From the NCBI GenBank assembly GCA_964543525.1, contig CAZIYW010000152.1, forward strand, positions 1-10,652: a stretch of DNA of 10,652 nucleotides, written 5' to 3'. Of this stretch, positions 1 through 7,022 are shown piece by piece. This stretch comes from CBDVBE01 sp964543525 (lineage in GTDB: Bacteria; Fibrobacterota; Chitinivibrionia; Chitinivibrionales; JANQEN01). A program made the position numbers and the translations under genes. How positions within the stretch are numbered: the first letter of the stretch is position 1; every line of letters begins with the position of its first letter. Below the pieces are notes generated by a model. The model searched no databases and was not told the origin of the DNA. It saw only the letters and a list, made by a program, of their open reading frames with translations.

Positions 1-1
1 T

Positions 2-97
2 GACAACTCAGAGGGCGCCGTGCATTTTTATCAGGAGCTTCTTTCACACTATCCGTGTGCCGGGAATTTTAACAGGTGTTTTATTCAACAAGAGTAA
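2..97 (+). CDS. C-terminal end of an unidentified upstream protein (partial)
   Basis: An open frame enters from the left edge and runs 31 codons to a TAA at 95-97. The visible residues include FYQELLSHYP, which resembles a helix of a TPR-like repeat, but this is too short to assign. The TAA is followed with no gap by the ATG of the DUF362 fragment (TAAATG), an arrangement typical of translationally coupled genes in one operon. That adjacency is the main reason for believing the frame is real. The product is not recognised. Confidence 0.4.
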   Translation, partial: DNSEGAVHFYQELLSHYPCAGNFNRCFIQQE

Positions 98-328
98 ATG
101 ATAATACCGACAATGGAAATAACGCAAAAGCCGGGAAAATCGATCGTTGCGCTCGTGCGATGCGACAGGTATGATGAGGACCTTGTCAATACTGCTGTCG
201 CAAAGGGCATTGCACTGCTTGGTGGTGCAGAGGCCTTTTTTAAAAAGGGTGAAAAAATAATACTCAAACCAAATGTCCTGGTGGCGGTTCACCCGGATCA
301 TACCGCAACCACCCACCCGGCTGTCATG
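98..328 (+). pseudogene. DUF362-family protein, N-terminal fragment only
   Basis: About 75 codons match the start of DUF362 proteins, a family often associated with iron-sulfur domains and of poorly defined function. The visible pattern is a beta strand (SIVALVRCD), a helix with AVAKGIALLGG, then KIILKPNVLV and the conserved TTHPAV turn. DUF362 proteins are normally about 300 residues or more, and here the match stops just after THPAV near position 326. The same frame stays open to 451, but residues after THPAVM look unlike the family and are probably read-through of foreign DNA. A weak AAGAG lies just before the ATG at 98, and the upstream frame's stop abuts it. An alternative start is the ATG at 113. 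I infer a truncated, non-functional remnant. Confidence 0.65.
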
Positions 329-444
329 TGTACCGTATCGACAAGGAGACTGCCGGTGTTGTGTTCTTTTCCGTCCGAAGGTCTGTTTTTTTTCAGAAGT
401 TGCGTATTAAAGGGACGATGGAAGTTTATCAATTTGAAATATAA
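316..444 (+). pseudogene. Fragment of an RluA-type pseudouridine synthase (signature region only)
   Basis: In the frame containing the codon at 322, the DNA reads GCHVYRIDKETAGVVFFSV at 319-375. This closely matches the RluA/RluC/RluD signature (HRLDK-[DE]-TSG-hydrophobic run), which contains the catalytic aspartate; that would be the D coded at 340-342. The frame stays open to a TAA at 442-444. It differs from the DUF362 frame, and the join lies around 316-328. No start codon, upstream domain or C-terminal half is present, so it cannot encode an enzyme. It could also be a chance match, but the hydrophobic run after the motif makes that less likely. Confidence 0.55.
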
Positions 445-454
445 TATTTAACTT

Positions 455-862
455 ATGCCACGCAAAGCACGAATAATAGTACCTGTCGCTATTCATCATA
501 TCATGGCCCGTGGGAATGAAGGTAAGAAGATTTTTCTGATTGATGATGACCGTAATTTTTTCTTGAATAATCTGACACAGGAAATTCAGCAATCAGGATA
601 CCTTCTCTATGCCTGGTGTTTAATGGATAACCATTATCATTTATTATTGCGAGTCAATGAATATCCCCCGGGAAACTTTATGAGGCAGGTTAATGGACGA
701 TATGTGCAATATTTCCGGAAAAAGACCAAAACGAGGGGATATTTTTTTCAGGACAGTTATAAATCAATTGTATCTCAGGACCAGTACTATATTGAGCAAA
801 TGGTCAGATATATTCATTTAAATCCGATACGTGCCGGAATCTGCACACCGTCCCCATTATAA
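455..862 (+). pseudogene. RAYT / Y1 (HUH) transposase, C-terminally truncated
   Basis: This 135-residue product matches REP-associated tyrosine transposases (Y1_Tnp, IS200/IS605-related), which nick single-stranded DNA through a catalytic tyrosine. The N-terminus is a typical PRKARI...AIHHIMARGNEGK. The metal-binding HUH motif is H60-Y61-H62 within CLMDNHYHLLL, followed by NGRYVQYF (80-87) and the catalytic region QYYIEQMVRYIHLNP, with Y111 or Y112 as nucleophile. Family members usually continue well past IHLNPIRAGI. Here only CTPSPL and a stop follow, and base composition turns visibly GC-richer near 835-845, so the C-terminal region looks lost. The catalytic core is complete, so residual activity cannot be excluded. 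No Shine-Dalgarno precedes the ATG; a TATAAT at 440-445 would give an almost leaderless message. The gene is AT-richer than its neighbours. Confidence 0.8.
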
Positions 863-918
863 AAACCGGATTCGCGCCTAAAAGCATGCGGGAGTCACGT
901 TTTCCGGAATGCACCTAA

Positions 919-1356
919 TCAAACAAACATATCATCATCCGGCATGGAAATACCGTCGGTAATATCTTTTTTAACTATCCTGAACGTATCTTCGTCATTC
1001 GGTTTATCTTCCTTTTTCTTCTCCCCGGCTTCTTCTTCCGGTTGAGAATCTTCATTACTTTTCACACTGATACTTTTTTTATCCATATTGAGTACTGAGG
1101 TAAGGTTTGAGTCAACCTGCCAGTTGTCAAATTTAAATATAACATCTCGAAGGTAGGGAAGCGCCTTCAGCTCACGACAGAGTCCGATTACCCCGTGCAC
1201 GGTAAAATCACCTTTAGGCGATTTCTTTAAAATGCCGAATACAGTCAAAATATCTGTAGAGCATGAGAACCGGCACTTCTGCATATCAGCCGCATGTTTG
1301 ACAAGGATGTATCGGATATCTCTGATAATATCGTTACGGTTTACTTTTCGGTTCAT
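919..1356 (-). CDS. Unrecognised protein with BON-like core and acidic tail
   Basis: The 145-residue product is not recognised. Residues 8-30 form a predicted helix. Residues 31-85 alternate strand and helix (TDILTVFGILKKS, GVIGLCRELKALPYLRDVIF, then a strand ending at DNW), resembling the strand-helix-strand layout of BON-type domains, where a helix is followed by a 'V..V' strand. This is a fold guess, not a family match. Residues 98-145 are a charged, probably disordered tail rich in E, D and K. There is no signal peptide or membrane segment, so it is probably cytoplasmic. The start at 1356 (MNRKVN) is preferred over an ATG at 1404, because a TATAAT at 1409-1414 would place the transcript start at about 1402, inside the longer reading. 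The gene lies downstream of the kinase on the same strand, 116 bp away. Confidence 0.6.
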   Translation of the reverse strand: MNRKVNRNDIIRDIRYILVKHAADMQKCRFSCSTDILTVFGILKKSPKGDFTVHGVIGLCRELKALPYLRDVIFKFDNWQVDSNLTSVLNMDKKSISVKSNEDSQPEEEAGEKKKEDKPNDEDTFRIVKKDITDGISMPDDDMFV

Positions 1357-1408
1357 TGTAATAACTATTCTTCCGGGAGAAAGATTATTTATACACGGCA
1401 CCATATAA

Positions 1409-1414
1409 ATTATA
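1409..1414 (-). promoter_or_regulatory. Possible -10 box for the 919-1356 gene
   Basis: A perfect TATAAT lies on the minus strand between the kinase stop and the small gene. No good -35 is found at the 16-18 bp spacing (TATTCC at 17 bp), so promoter strength is uncertain. If used, transcription would start near 1402, which favours the 1356 start codon. It would also allow expression independent of the kinase. Confidence 0.35.
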
Positions 1415-1472
1415 CCATATTTTACGTTTTGGGAATAGAGATTTTTATGGTGGGAGTATGCAGATCGTGTAC

Positions 1473-3092
1473 TCAGGATTCCGTTTGGTTCTGTGCTTTA
1501 TCAATTGCCTTTGACAGCCGGATTGCATCAAAGGGTTTTTGAATAAAAGAGGCGGCACCTTCCTTGATAAGATCGGATGCCATACCGTTGATAGTGTACC
1601 CGGATGCTATAATGGCACGGACATTGGGGTTTATTTTTTTTAACTCTCTGAAACAGCTGTACCCGTCCAGATTGGGCATCATGATATCGAGGATAATCAG
1701 GTCAATCTCATTACTATGCTCACGGTAGTATTCGACACACTGCTCACCGTCCTCACGGATTATAACAGTGTATCCCAGGTCGGTAAGCATCTCTGAACCG
1801 ACTTCACGCATAATCTCTTCATCATCGACCAGCAGGATAGTACCGCTTCGTTTTTTGATAATAACACCTGTTTCTTTGATACGGGCATCCTTCTCATCAG
1901 CGAGGGGCAGGTATATTTTGAAAGTCGTCCCTTTTCCCATCTCGCTGTATACCTCAATGGAGCCGTTATGGTTTTTCACGGTTCCATAGGTGCTGGCAAG
2001 ACCCATGCCGGTCCCTTTCCCTTTTGCTTTGGTAGTAAAAAACGGCTCGAATATCTTCTTCCGTGTCGCTTCATCAATACCCGTACCCGTATCCGAGACG
2101 GATACCATGACATAATCACCCGGTGTCAGTTTCATGGGGTGTGAGTGAGCGTATCGCGTATCAATAACGGTCGTTTCACAGGAAAAGGATAAGGTGCCGC
2201 CCCGCGGCATGGCATCACGTGCATTTACCGCAAGGTTGATTAACACATTCTGTAATTGTGTATAATCACCCATTATAACCGGTGAGCCGTTATTGGGCTT
2301 ATTATCGAGGGTGATATTTCTGCCGAGTGAATGTTCGAGCAGCTTGACCGTGTTGGCAATAAGCCCGTTAATGCTTATCGGCTCCACCTGAAAGTCGCCT
2401 TTACGAGCAAAGGCCAGGAGCTTTGAAATGAGTTCAGCAGCACGCTCAGAGGTTTCAAATATCATCCTGGTATAATTTTCAAGGGTCTGATCATTCTTGG
2501 CATATTTCCGCTTTATTAAATCCGCGAATCCGATGATTCCCCCCAGCATGTTATTGAAATCATGCACAATACCGCCCGTGAGCTGTCCCAGTGCTTCCAT
2601 TTTTTCCGCCTGGCGAAGGTGCTCGTGGGCCTGCTCCAGTTCTGTGGTACGTTGTTTGACCAGTTCTTCCAGATGCTCACGGTGCTCGTGCAATTCTGCT
2701 TCAGCTTTTTTTCTCTGCGCGATTTCATGTCTGAGTTTATGAACCAGTTCGCTGAGTGAACCGAAAAGGAGTGCCATAATAACATGACTGATCATTCCGA
2801 CAATTGGTTCAATTGGTGTTATACCATGCGAGGGAGGGGACAGGAAAGTGAATGTTATGGCGTTACCCAGCAGAATAGCGATTGCTGAAACAATTCCTAA
2901 TTTAAGGCCGAATATCCAGGAGAAAATTATAACGGGAATATACCCCAGCATACCAACTTGCGATGCATCTGTTACTTTAATCGCGGTATAGGTAAGACCC
3001 GTATAGATTATAAATACAATAGCAATGGAGATAATAAATGTTTTTAATGAGGGACATGTATCTAATTTGTATTCCATCTTGCTCTGTCGCAT
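1473..3092 (-). CDS. Membrane-anchored hybrid sensor histidine kinase with receiver domain
   Basis: This 539-residue protein should sense a signal at the inner membrane, autophosphorylate on histidine and pass the phosphate to its own receiver. Hydrophobic segments at about 17-37, 47-84 (one or two spans) and 93-113 form the sensor part, with no large periplasmic domain. A charged coiled coil covers about 118-166. The dimerisation/phosphoacceptor helix carries H177 in GGIVHDFNN. The ATPase domain shows the N box (N286, N290), G1 box DTGTG (334-338), F box FEPFFTT (348-354) and G2 box GKGTGMGLA. The C-terminal receiver has acidic D423/D424, phospho-acceptor D469 in LDIMMP, S497 and K519. All key residues are present. 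Such kinases often pass phosphate to a separate Hpt protein or DNA-binding regulator, and none is in the window. ATG 3077 (MEYKLD) is a plausible alternative start, because the promoter lies so close that the 3092 start would be nearly leaderless. Confidence 0.92.
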   Translation of the reverse strand: MRQSKMEYKLDTCPSLKTFIISIAIVFIIYTGLTYTAIKVTDASQVGMLGYIPVIIFSWIFGLKLGIVSAIAILLGNAITFTFLSPPSHGITPIEPIVGMISHVIMALLFGSLSELVHKLRHEIAQRKKAEAELHEHREHLEELVKQRTTELEQAHEHLRQAEKMEALGQLTGGIVHDFNNMLGGIIGFADLIKRKYAKNDQTLENYTRMIFETSERAAELISKLLAFARKGDFQVEPISINGLIANTVKLLEHSLGRNITLDNKPNNGSPVIMGDYTQLQNVLINLAVNARDAMPRGGTLSFSCETTVIDTRYAHSHPMKLTPGDYVMVSVSDTGTGIDEATRKKIFEPFFTTKAKGKGTGMGLASTYGTVKNHNGSIEVYSEMGKGTTFKIYLPLADEKDARIKETGVIIKKRSGTILLVDDEEIMREVGSEMLTDLGYTVIIREDGEQCVEYYREHSNEIDLIILDIMMPNLDGYSCFRELKKINPNVRAIIASGYTINGMASDLIKEGAASFIQKPFDAIRLSKAIDKAQNQTES

Positions 3093-3099
3093 AGATCTA

Positions 3100-3128
3100 A
3101 TTATATCGTAAAAAAGTGCGGTTGTCGA
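3100..3128 (-). promoter_or_regulatory. Sigma70-like promoter of the hybrid kinase
   Basis: On the minus strand, TCGACA (3128-3123, five of six matches to TTGACA) and a perfect TATAAT (3105-3100) are separated by 17 bp. Transcription would begin near 3093-3094, within 1-2 bases of the kinase ATG at 3092 and about 16 bases before the in-frame ATG at 3077. Either the message is leaderless or the second ATG is the true start. No strong Shine-Dalgarno precedes either. Confidence 0.6.
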
Positions 3129-3270
3129 TAATGAGTTATTGGGGCACTTTCAAAAAGATAGTTTGTAGATATAGAGAGATGCGGGTAAATGCCGACAATT
3201 TTTTGCGATTGCCCATTACCACCATAGTATAAGAACATAGTACTTATAGAGAGAATTTAAATACATCACA
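3129..3270. other. Gene-free spacer with short direct and inverted repeats
   Basis: No coding frame is credible here. Two copies of CATAGTA (3223-3229 and 3236-3242) lie 13 bp apart, and TATAAG (3228-3233) faces CTTATA (3243-3248) as an inverted repeat. GGTAAATG (3184-3191) can also pair with CATTACC (3214-3220) with one bulged base. These may be operator sites for the kinase gene or part of the 3' region of the T6SS transcript. All are short enough to be chance. Confidence 0.3.
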
Positions 3271-3295
3271 AGGCAGGATTATTTTAATCCTGCCT
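3271..3295. terminator. Strong 11-bp hairpin at the end of the T6SS operon
   Basis: AGGCAGGATTA (3271-3281) and TAATCCTGCCT (3285-3295) form a perfect 11-bp stem with a 3-base loop. It lies 33 bp past the tssH stop codon, where the end of the minus-strand operon is expected. The only T-rich tail (CCTTTT) is on the plus-strand side. On the minus strand the stem is followed by TGTGATG rather than a T run, so it fits an intrinsic terminator better for plus-strand transcripts. For the T6SS message it may act as an imperfect terminator or a 3'-end protecting stem. Confidence 0.6.
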
Positions 3296-3328
3296 CCTTT
3301 TAATCGGTAAAAAGAGCTTACCGGGAAA

Positions 3329-5938
3329 TTACTCGAACTCTATTGAAAAATTACCCTCTTCGAAACCAACAACGACCTTTTTATACTGTTCCTCGCCGCT
3401 TCCCATCTGTGCAAGCAGAGACTGAGAAATTGACGGCAGCAGGGTCTGGTCGATAACCACGTCGATATTACGAGCGCCGGTCTCAACAGTCTGGCACTGC
3501 CGGGCAATAATTTCAACCAGTTCCGGCGCATATTCGAAATCGATGCCGTGGGTTGTTTTCAGCCGTTTGACAATCTTGTTTAATTTAAGTACCACGATTT
3601 TTTTCATGGCTTCACCGGCAAGGGGATAGAACGGGATTATTCTGCACCGGGCAAGCAGTGCCGGCTGGAAATGGGCGGTAAGCTCGCCCCGTACCGCCTC
3701 GACCAGTTCATCCTTACCGGGACGTTGTTCTTCCACACCGCAGGTCTTCAGAATAGTGTCCGATCCGAGATTTGACGTCATAATAATCACCGTGTTTCTG
3801 AAATTAATATCACGGCCTTCCCCGGAGCGCATGAATCCCTTGTCAAATACCTGGTAGAACATATTAAGCACATCACGGTGAGCCTTTTCAACCTCGTCAA
3901 GAATAACAATCGAATAGGGTTTCTGGCGCACCGCTTCTGTGAGCACACCGCCTTCACCATAACCGACATATCCAGGAGGAGAACCCTTCAACTGGGAGAC
4001 CGTATGTTTTTCCTGATATTCCGACATGTTGATCACGGTGGTGAATTTCTCGCCGCCAAAAAGAATATCCGCCAGAGCCAGAGCACATTCGGTTTTACCC
4101 ACGCCTGATGGGCCGGTGAAGAGAAATACGCCTATTGGAGCATCAGGATTGCTCATGCCGCTTTTTGCTGAGCGGACCACTTCGGCAAGCTCGGCAATTC
4201 CTTCATCCTGACCGATAACACGTTCACCGATTCGCTGCTCCAGCTCGAGCAGGGTCCTGGCTTCATCCTTCATCATATTGCCCACAGGAATACCGGTCCA
4301 GTCACCGATGACCTGCGCGCACAGTGACGGTGAGACATAGGGATAGACCATGGGACTGTCACCCTGTACCTCCGCAAGAGCCGCTGCCTTTTCATCAACC
4401 TGTTTCTTTGTTTCATCCGCTTTTGAAGCGTCATCATCTCCCAGCTCACGAAGCTGATTCTGCAGGTCGACAATCTCCCCTACCAGTTCTTTTTCACGCT
4501 CCCATTTCTGTGTCAGCGTTTCGATTTTTTCTTTTTCAGCACTGATAATTTCTTCATAGTGTGCCAGATCATCTTCTTTAATCTCGATTCCAGCATTTTT
4601 ATCCTTCTGCAGAACCTTCAGAGCCCGTTCTGCATTATCGAGAGATTTTTTTGCATTATCAAGAACAGCCGGGACTGTGGTTCTGCTCATTTTCACCCGG
4701 GTTGACGCGGTGTCGAGCACGTCAACGGCCTTGTCCGGGAGCTGCCTGCCGGAAATATAGCGGTGGGAGAATGAGACCGCAGCCTTGATACCTTCGGCGG
4801 TAATGTGGACGCCGTGGTGTTTCTCAAAGCCGGCGGAAACACCGCGCAGCATGGCACAGGCTTTTTCTTCATCGGGTTCATCGATCTTTACCACCTGGAA
4901 CCGGCGGGTCAGCGCCGGATCTTTTTCGAAGTATTTGCGGTATTCGAGCCAGGTTGTAGCAGCGCAGGTACGGAGTTCACCGCGGGCAAGTGCCGGTTTC
5001 AGCAGGTTTGCTGCATCGCCGACACCTTCAGAGCCTCCCGCACCGATTAGGGTATGCGCCTCGTCAATAAAGAGCATTATCTTGCCGCCGCTGCCCTTGG
5101 CAATGTCTACAACCGACTTCAATCGCTTTTCAAATTCGCCTTTAACACTGGCGCCTGCCTGAAGCAGACCAAGGTCAAGCTCCCAGAGTTCGACACCTTT
5201 TAGTGTATCAGGAACATCACCCTGGGCAATACGCAATGCGAGTCCTTCTATAATGGCAGTTTTTCCAACACCGGCCTCGCCGACAAGTATAGGATTGTTC
5301 TTGCGTCTGCGGCTGAGAATATCCACGACCTGACGGATTTCATCATCACGGCCGAGAATAACATCAATTTTACCCTCTTCCGCTTCACGGGTAAAATTCT
5401 TGCAGAACTTCTCCAGCACTTCCCGGGCACCTTCCGGTGTGGATGGCGCACCGCCGGGCAGTACCTGCTCCGACGAAGACGACACAATATTGAGAAAATC
5501 GGTTTTCAACTTTTCCTGATCAATAGTGCGAAGCACCTCTGCGCTTTTCGTTACGGAGCGCTGCATCTGTTCAGTCGCCGCAATGAACATAAGGCCTGAG
5601 CTCACTTCCGGCCTGCCGTAAGAGAGGCTTGCATAACTCCATGCCTGCTCGATCAACGCAAGAATATTGGGTGAAAACGTGGGCTTTGACGAGTTACCCG
5701 TGGGAAGCTGTTCCAGATCGTTAGTCAACGCTTTTTTCAGATGGGCCGGATCGATTGCATAGTGCCTGAGTATGCACGCGACATCATTATCGGTACTGTC
5801 AAGAAACTGCAGCAGCATATGCTCCCAGGTAAGTTCATAATGGGTACGGCTGACACAACTGCCAACCGCCGCTTGAAGTGATTTTGTACAGAATGGATTC
5901 AGTTTTTCCAGCAAAACGCGAATATCTTTTACTGCCAC
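3329..5938 (-). CDS. tssH: TssH (ClpV), AAA+ ATPase that recycles the T6SS sheath
   Basis: The 869-residue product is a double-ring AAA+ unfoldase of the ClpV type. It extracts subunits from the contracted TssB/TssC sheath in the cytoplasm so that the machine can fire again. In order: N-domain (1-160), first AAA module with Walker A GEAGVGKT (220-227), pore loop GASVKGEFE (262-270), Walker B FIDE (290-293) and arginines R345/R346; coiled-coil middle domain (about 425-525); second AAA module with Walker A GPSGVGKT (609-616), pore loop GYVGY (656-660), Walker B ILDE (679-682) and sensor-2 GAR (821-823). The GASVKGEFE pore loop and length fit ClpV rather than the disaggregase ClpB. All ATPase residues are intact. 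The start codon is GTG, supported by a GGAGGT Shine-Dalgarno five bases upstream. It is last in the operon, 136 bp after tssG. Confidence 0.95.
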   Translation of the reverse strand: MAVKDIRVLLEKLNPFCTKSLQAAVGSCVSRTHYELTWEHMLLQFLDSTDNDVACILRHYAIDPAHLKKALTNDLEQLPTGNSSKPTFSPNILALIEQAWSYASLSYGRPEVSSGLMFIAATEQMQRSVTKSAEVLRTIDQEKLKTDFLNIVSSSSEQVLPGGAPSTPEGAREVLEKFCKNFTREAEEGKIDVILGRDDEIRQVVDILSRRRKNNPILVGEAGVGKTAIIEGLALRIAQGDVPDTLKGVELWELDLGLLQAGASVKGEFEKRLKSVVDIAKGSGGKIMLFIDEAHTLIGAGGSEGVGDAANLLKPALARGELRTCAATTWLEYRKYFEKDPALTRRFQVVKIDEPDEEKACAMLRGVSAGFEKHHGVHITAEGIKAAVSFSHRYISGRQLPDKAVDVLDTASTRVKMSRTTVPAVLDNAKKSLDNAERALKVLQKDKNAGIEIKEDDLAHYEEIISAEKEKIETLTQKWEREKELVGEIVDLQNQLRELGDDDASKADETKKQVDEKAAALAEVQGDSPMVYPYVSPSLCAQVIGDWTGIPVGNMMKDEARTLLELEQRIGERVIGQDEGIAELAEVVRSAKSGMSNPDAPIGVFLFTGPSGVGKTECALALADILFGGEKFTTVINMSEYQEKHTVSQLKGSPPGYVGYGEGGVLTEAVRQKPYSIVILDEVEKAHRDVLNMFYQVFDKGFMRSGEGRDINFRNTVIIMTSNLGSDTILKTCGVEEQRPGKDELVEAVRGELTAHFQPALLARCRIIPFYPLAGEAMKKIVVLKLNKIVKRLKTTHGIDFEYAPELVEIIARQCQTVETGARNIDVVIDQTLLPSISQSLLAQMGSGEEQYKKVVVGFEEGNFSIEFE

Positions 5939-6074
5939 GAGAACCTCCAGGGTTATGGTTGATATAAATATTTTCAGCTTAAATGTTTGGCGTATTGGAG
6001 TGTTGAAATACTGGGAAAAAGTCTGTTCCTTCTGTTGTTACATTACTCCATTACTCCATCAATCCAATGTTTTT
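5939..6074 (-). other. tssG-tssH intergenic gap with tssH ribosome binding site
   Basis: This 136-bp spacer breaks the otherwise tight tss operon. On the minus strand CTGGAGGTTCTC immediately precedes the GTG of tssH, giving a strong Shine-Dalgarno that supports this non-ATG start. The far end holds an 8-bp tandem repeat (annotated separately). I see no convincing promoter or terminator, so tssH is probably co-transcribed with tssEFG but translated independently. Confidence 0.5.
6042..6065. repeat. Three 8-bp tandem repeat units
   Basis: Plus-strand ATTACTCC occurs twice in tandem (6042-6049, 6050-6057), followed by a degenerate copy ATCAATCC (6058-6065). On the coding strand this reads as repeated GGAGTAAT just past the tssG stop. 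A related ATTGGAGTG lies nearby at 5994-6002 in the opposite orientation. The array is short and may be a slippage product or part of a dispersed genomic repeat. Confidence 0.55.
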
Positions 6075-7022
6075 TCAACTTTCTATCACTATCGAATATG
6101 CATCAGATGTTTCGGAAGATTTCCCGCACGATGTGCTTATGCCGAGACGTGAGCTGTTTTCTCCCAGAACCACCGGTACCAATGCCGCCGGTTTTAATTT
6201 TACGACAATATCGAAATCAAGAGAATCGGTGCAGTAGAGTTTCACCATTTCCTTGAGTGTCACAATGTTTTCTTTTCCCGGCAGAAAGGTTTCAAAGGTT
6301 TCTTTTTCCAGGGGGCCGAGAATGATACGGAATTTACCGCCCGTATCACGAATGTGTGTTCCGGCCATAGCGGTACGGCCCAGGACCGAGTCAACACCAA
6401 CCTTTTTAAGATCCTTAACCGGCGCCCAGCGGGGAAACCACTGATCAAGAGAAACCGGTATATTATCGAAATAATCGGCAATAACCGTCTTCAGTCCTTC
6501 TGCACTTCTGCATGACAGTGCAAAGATACCGGCATAGGAAACCAGCTTGCGCCATTTCTTCTGCTGTTCTTTCTGAATACCGGCGAGGAGCGACATTTTC
6601 TGAAACAGGCCAAAGGTATCACGCTCGGTGGTGTTACTGAACAGACGGTACTTTTTCCAGGCGCGGTAGAAAAGCACATACAGGCGATGATTGAAAATAG
6701 TGAGAAAGTCAGGCAGCGCGGTTTCTTCACCTTCGTGCTGAGTGGCGTACTCGGTGAAGTACTGGGGCAGCGGTGATGCAACCCCGAGCAGACCCATGAA
6801 ATACAGCATAAAGCGTATCGTACCGCCCTCGCCGGCTTTTACTGATGCAATATCGCTTGAAGGGAATGCGGTTTCCGTATCTGCATTGAATTGTATCCTG
6901 CCCGAAGAGAGCGGATCAGTATCCATGCCCTTTTTAAAGTAATACTCTTCGAGCAGTGATACTGCCTGGAAGAAATCGAATTCATAGCTTTTTTTCTGGA
7001 GCCGCTCGATTAGATCAGGCAT
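6075..7022 (-). CDS. tssG: TssG, T6SS baseplate protein
   Basis: TssG (ImpH/VasB, DUF1305) joins TssF, TssE and TssK in the cytoplasmic baseplate wedge on which the tube and sheath assemble. The 315-residue product has the family hallmarks: FDFFQAVSLLE (15-25), GLLGVASPLPQYFTEYAT (77-94), and DFLTIFNHRLYVLFYRAW (105-122). The usual C-terminal LG...LG pattern is seen as VVLGENSSRLG (284-294). Length is normal for the family. The ATG at 7022 (MPDLIERL) is chosen over an in-frame ATG at 7046 because GAGGGG lies 5 bases upstream of 7022. The gene overlaps the end of tssF by 13 bp, which suggests coupled translation and fits the known TssF2-TssG stoichiometric complex. Confidence 0.93.
   Translation of the reverse strand: MPDLIERLQKKSYEFDFFQAVSLLEEYYFKKGMDTDPLSSGRIQFNADTETAFPSSDIASVKAGEGGTIRFMLYFMGLLGVASPLPQYFTEYATQHEGEETALPDFLTIFNHRLYVLFYRAWKKYRLFSNTTERDTFGLFQKMSLLAGIQKEQQKKWRKLVSYAGIFALSCRSAEGLKTVIADYFDNIPVSLDQWFPRWAPVKDLKKVGVDSVLGRTAMAGTHIRDTGGKFRIILGPLEKETFETFLPGKENIVTLKEMVKLYCTDSLDFDIVVKLKPAALVPVVLGENSSRLGISTSCGKSSETSDAYSIVIES

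Noticed and set aside
863..918. Possible hairpin CCGGA/TCCGG after the transposase
   Set aside because: Only about 5 bp of stem with a 31-base loop and no T run; not credible as a terminator or REP element.
4785..5162. 125-codon plus-strand frame opposite tssH
   Set aside because: It mirrors the GC-rich coding region of the ATPase, and its residues look like an antisense shadow with no family pattern.
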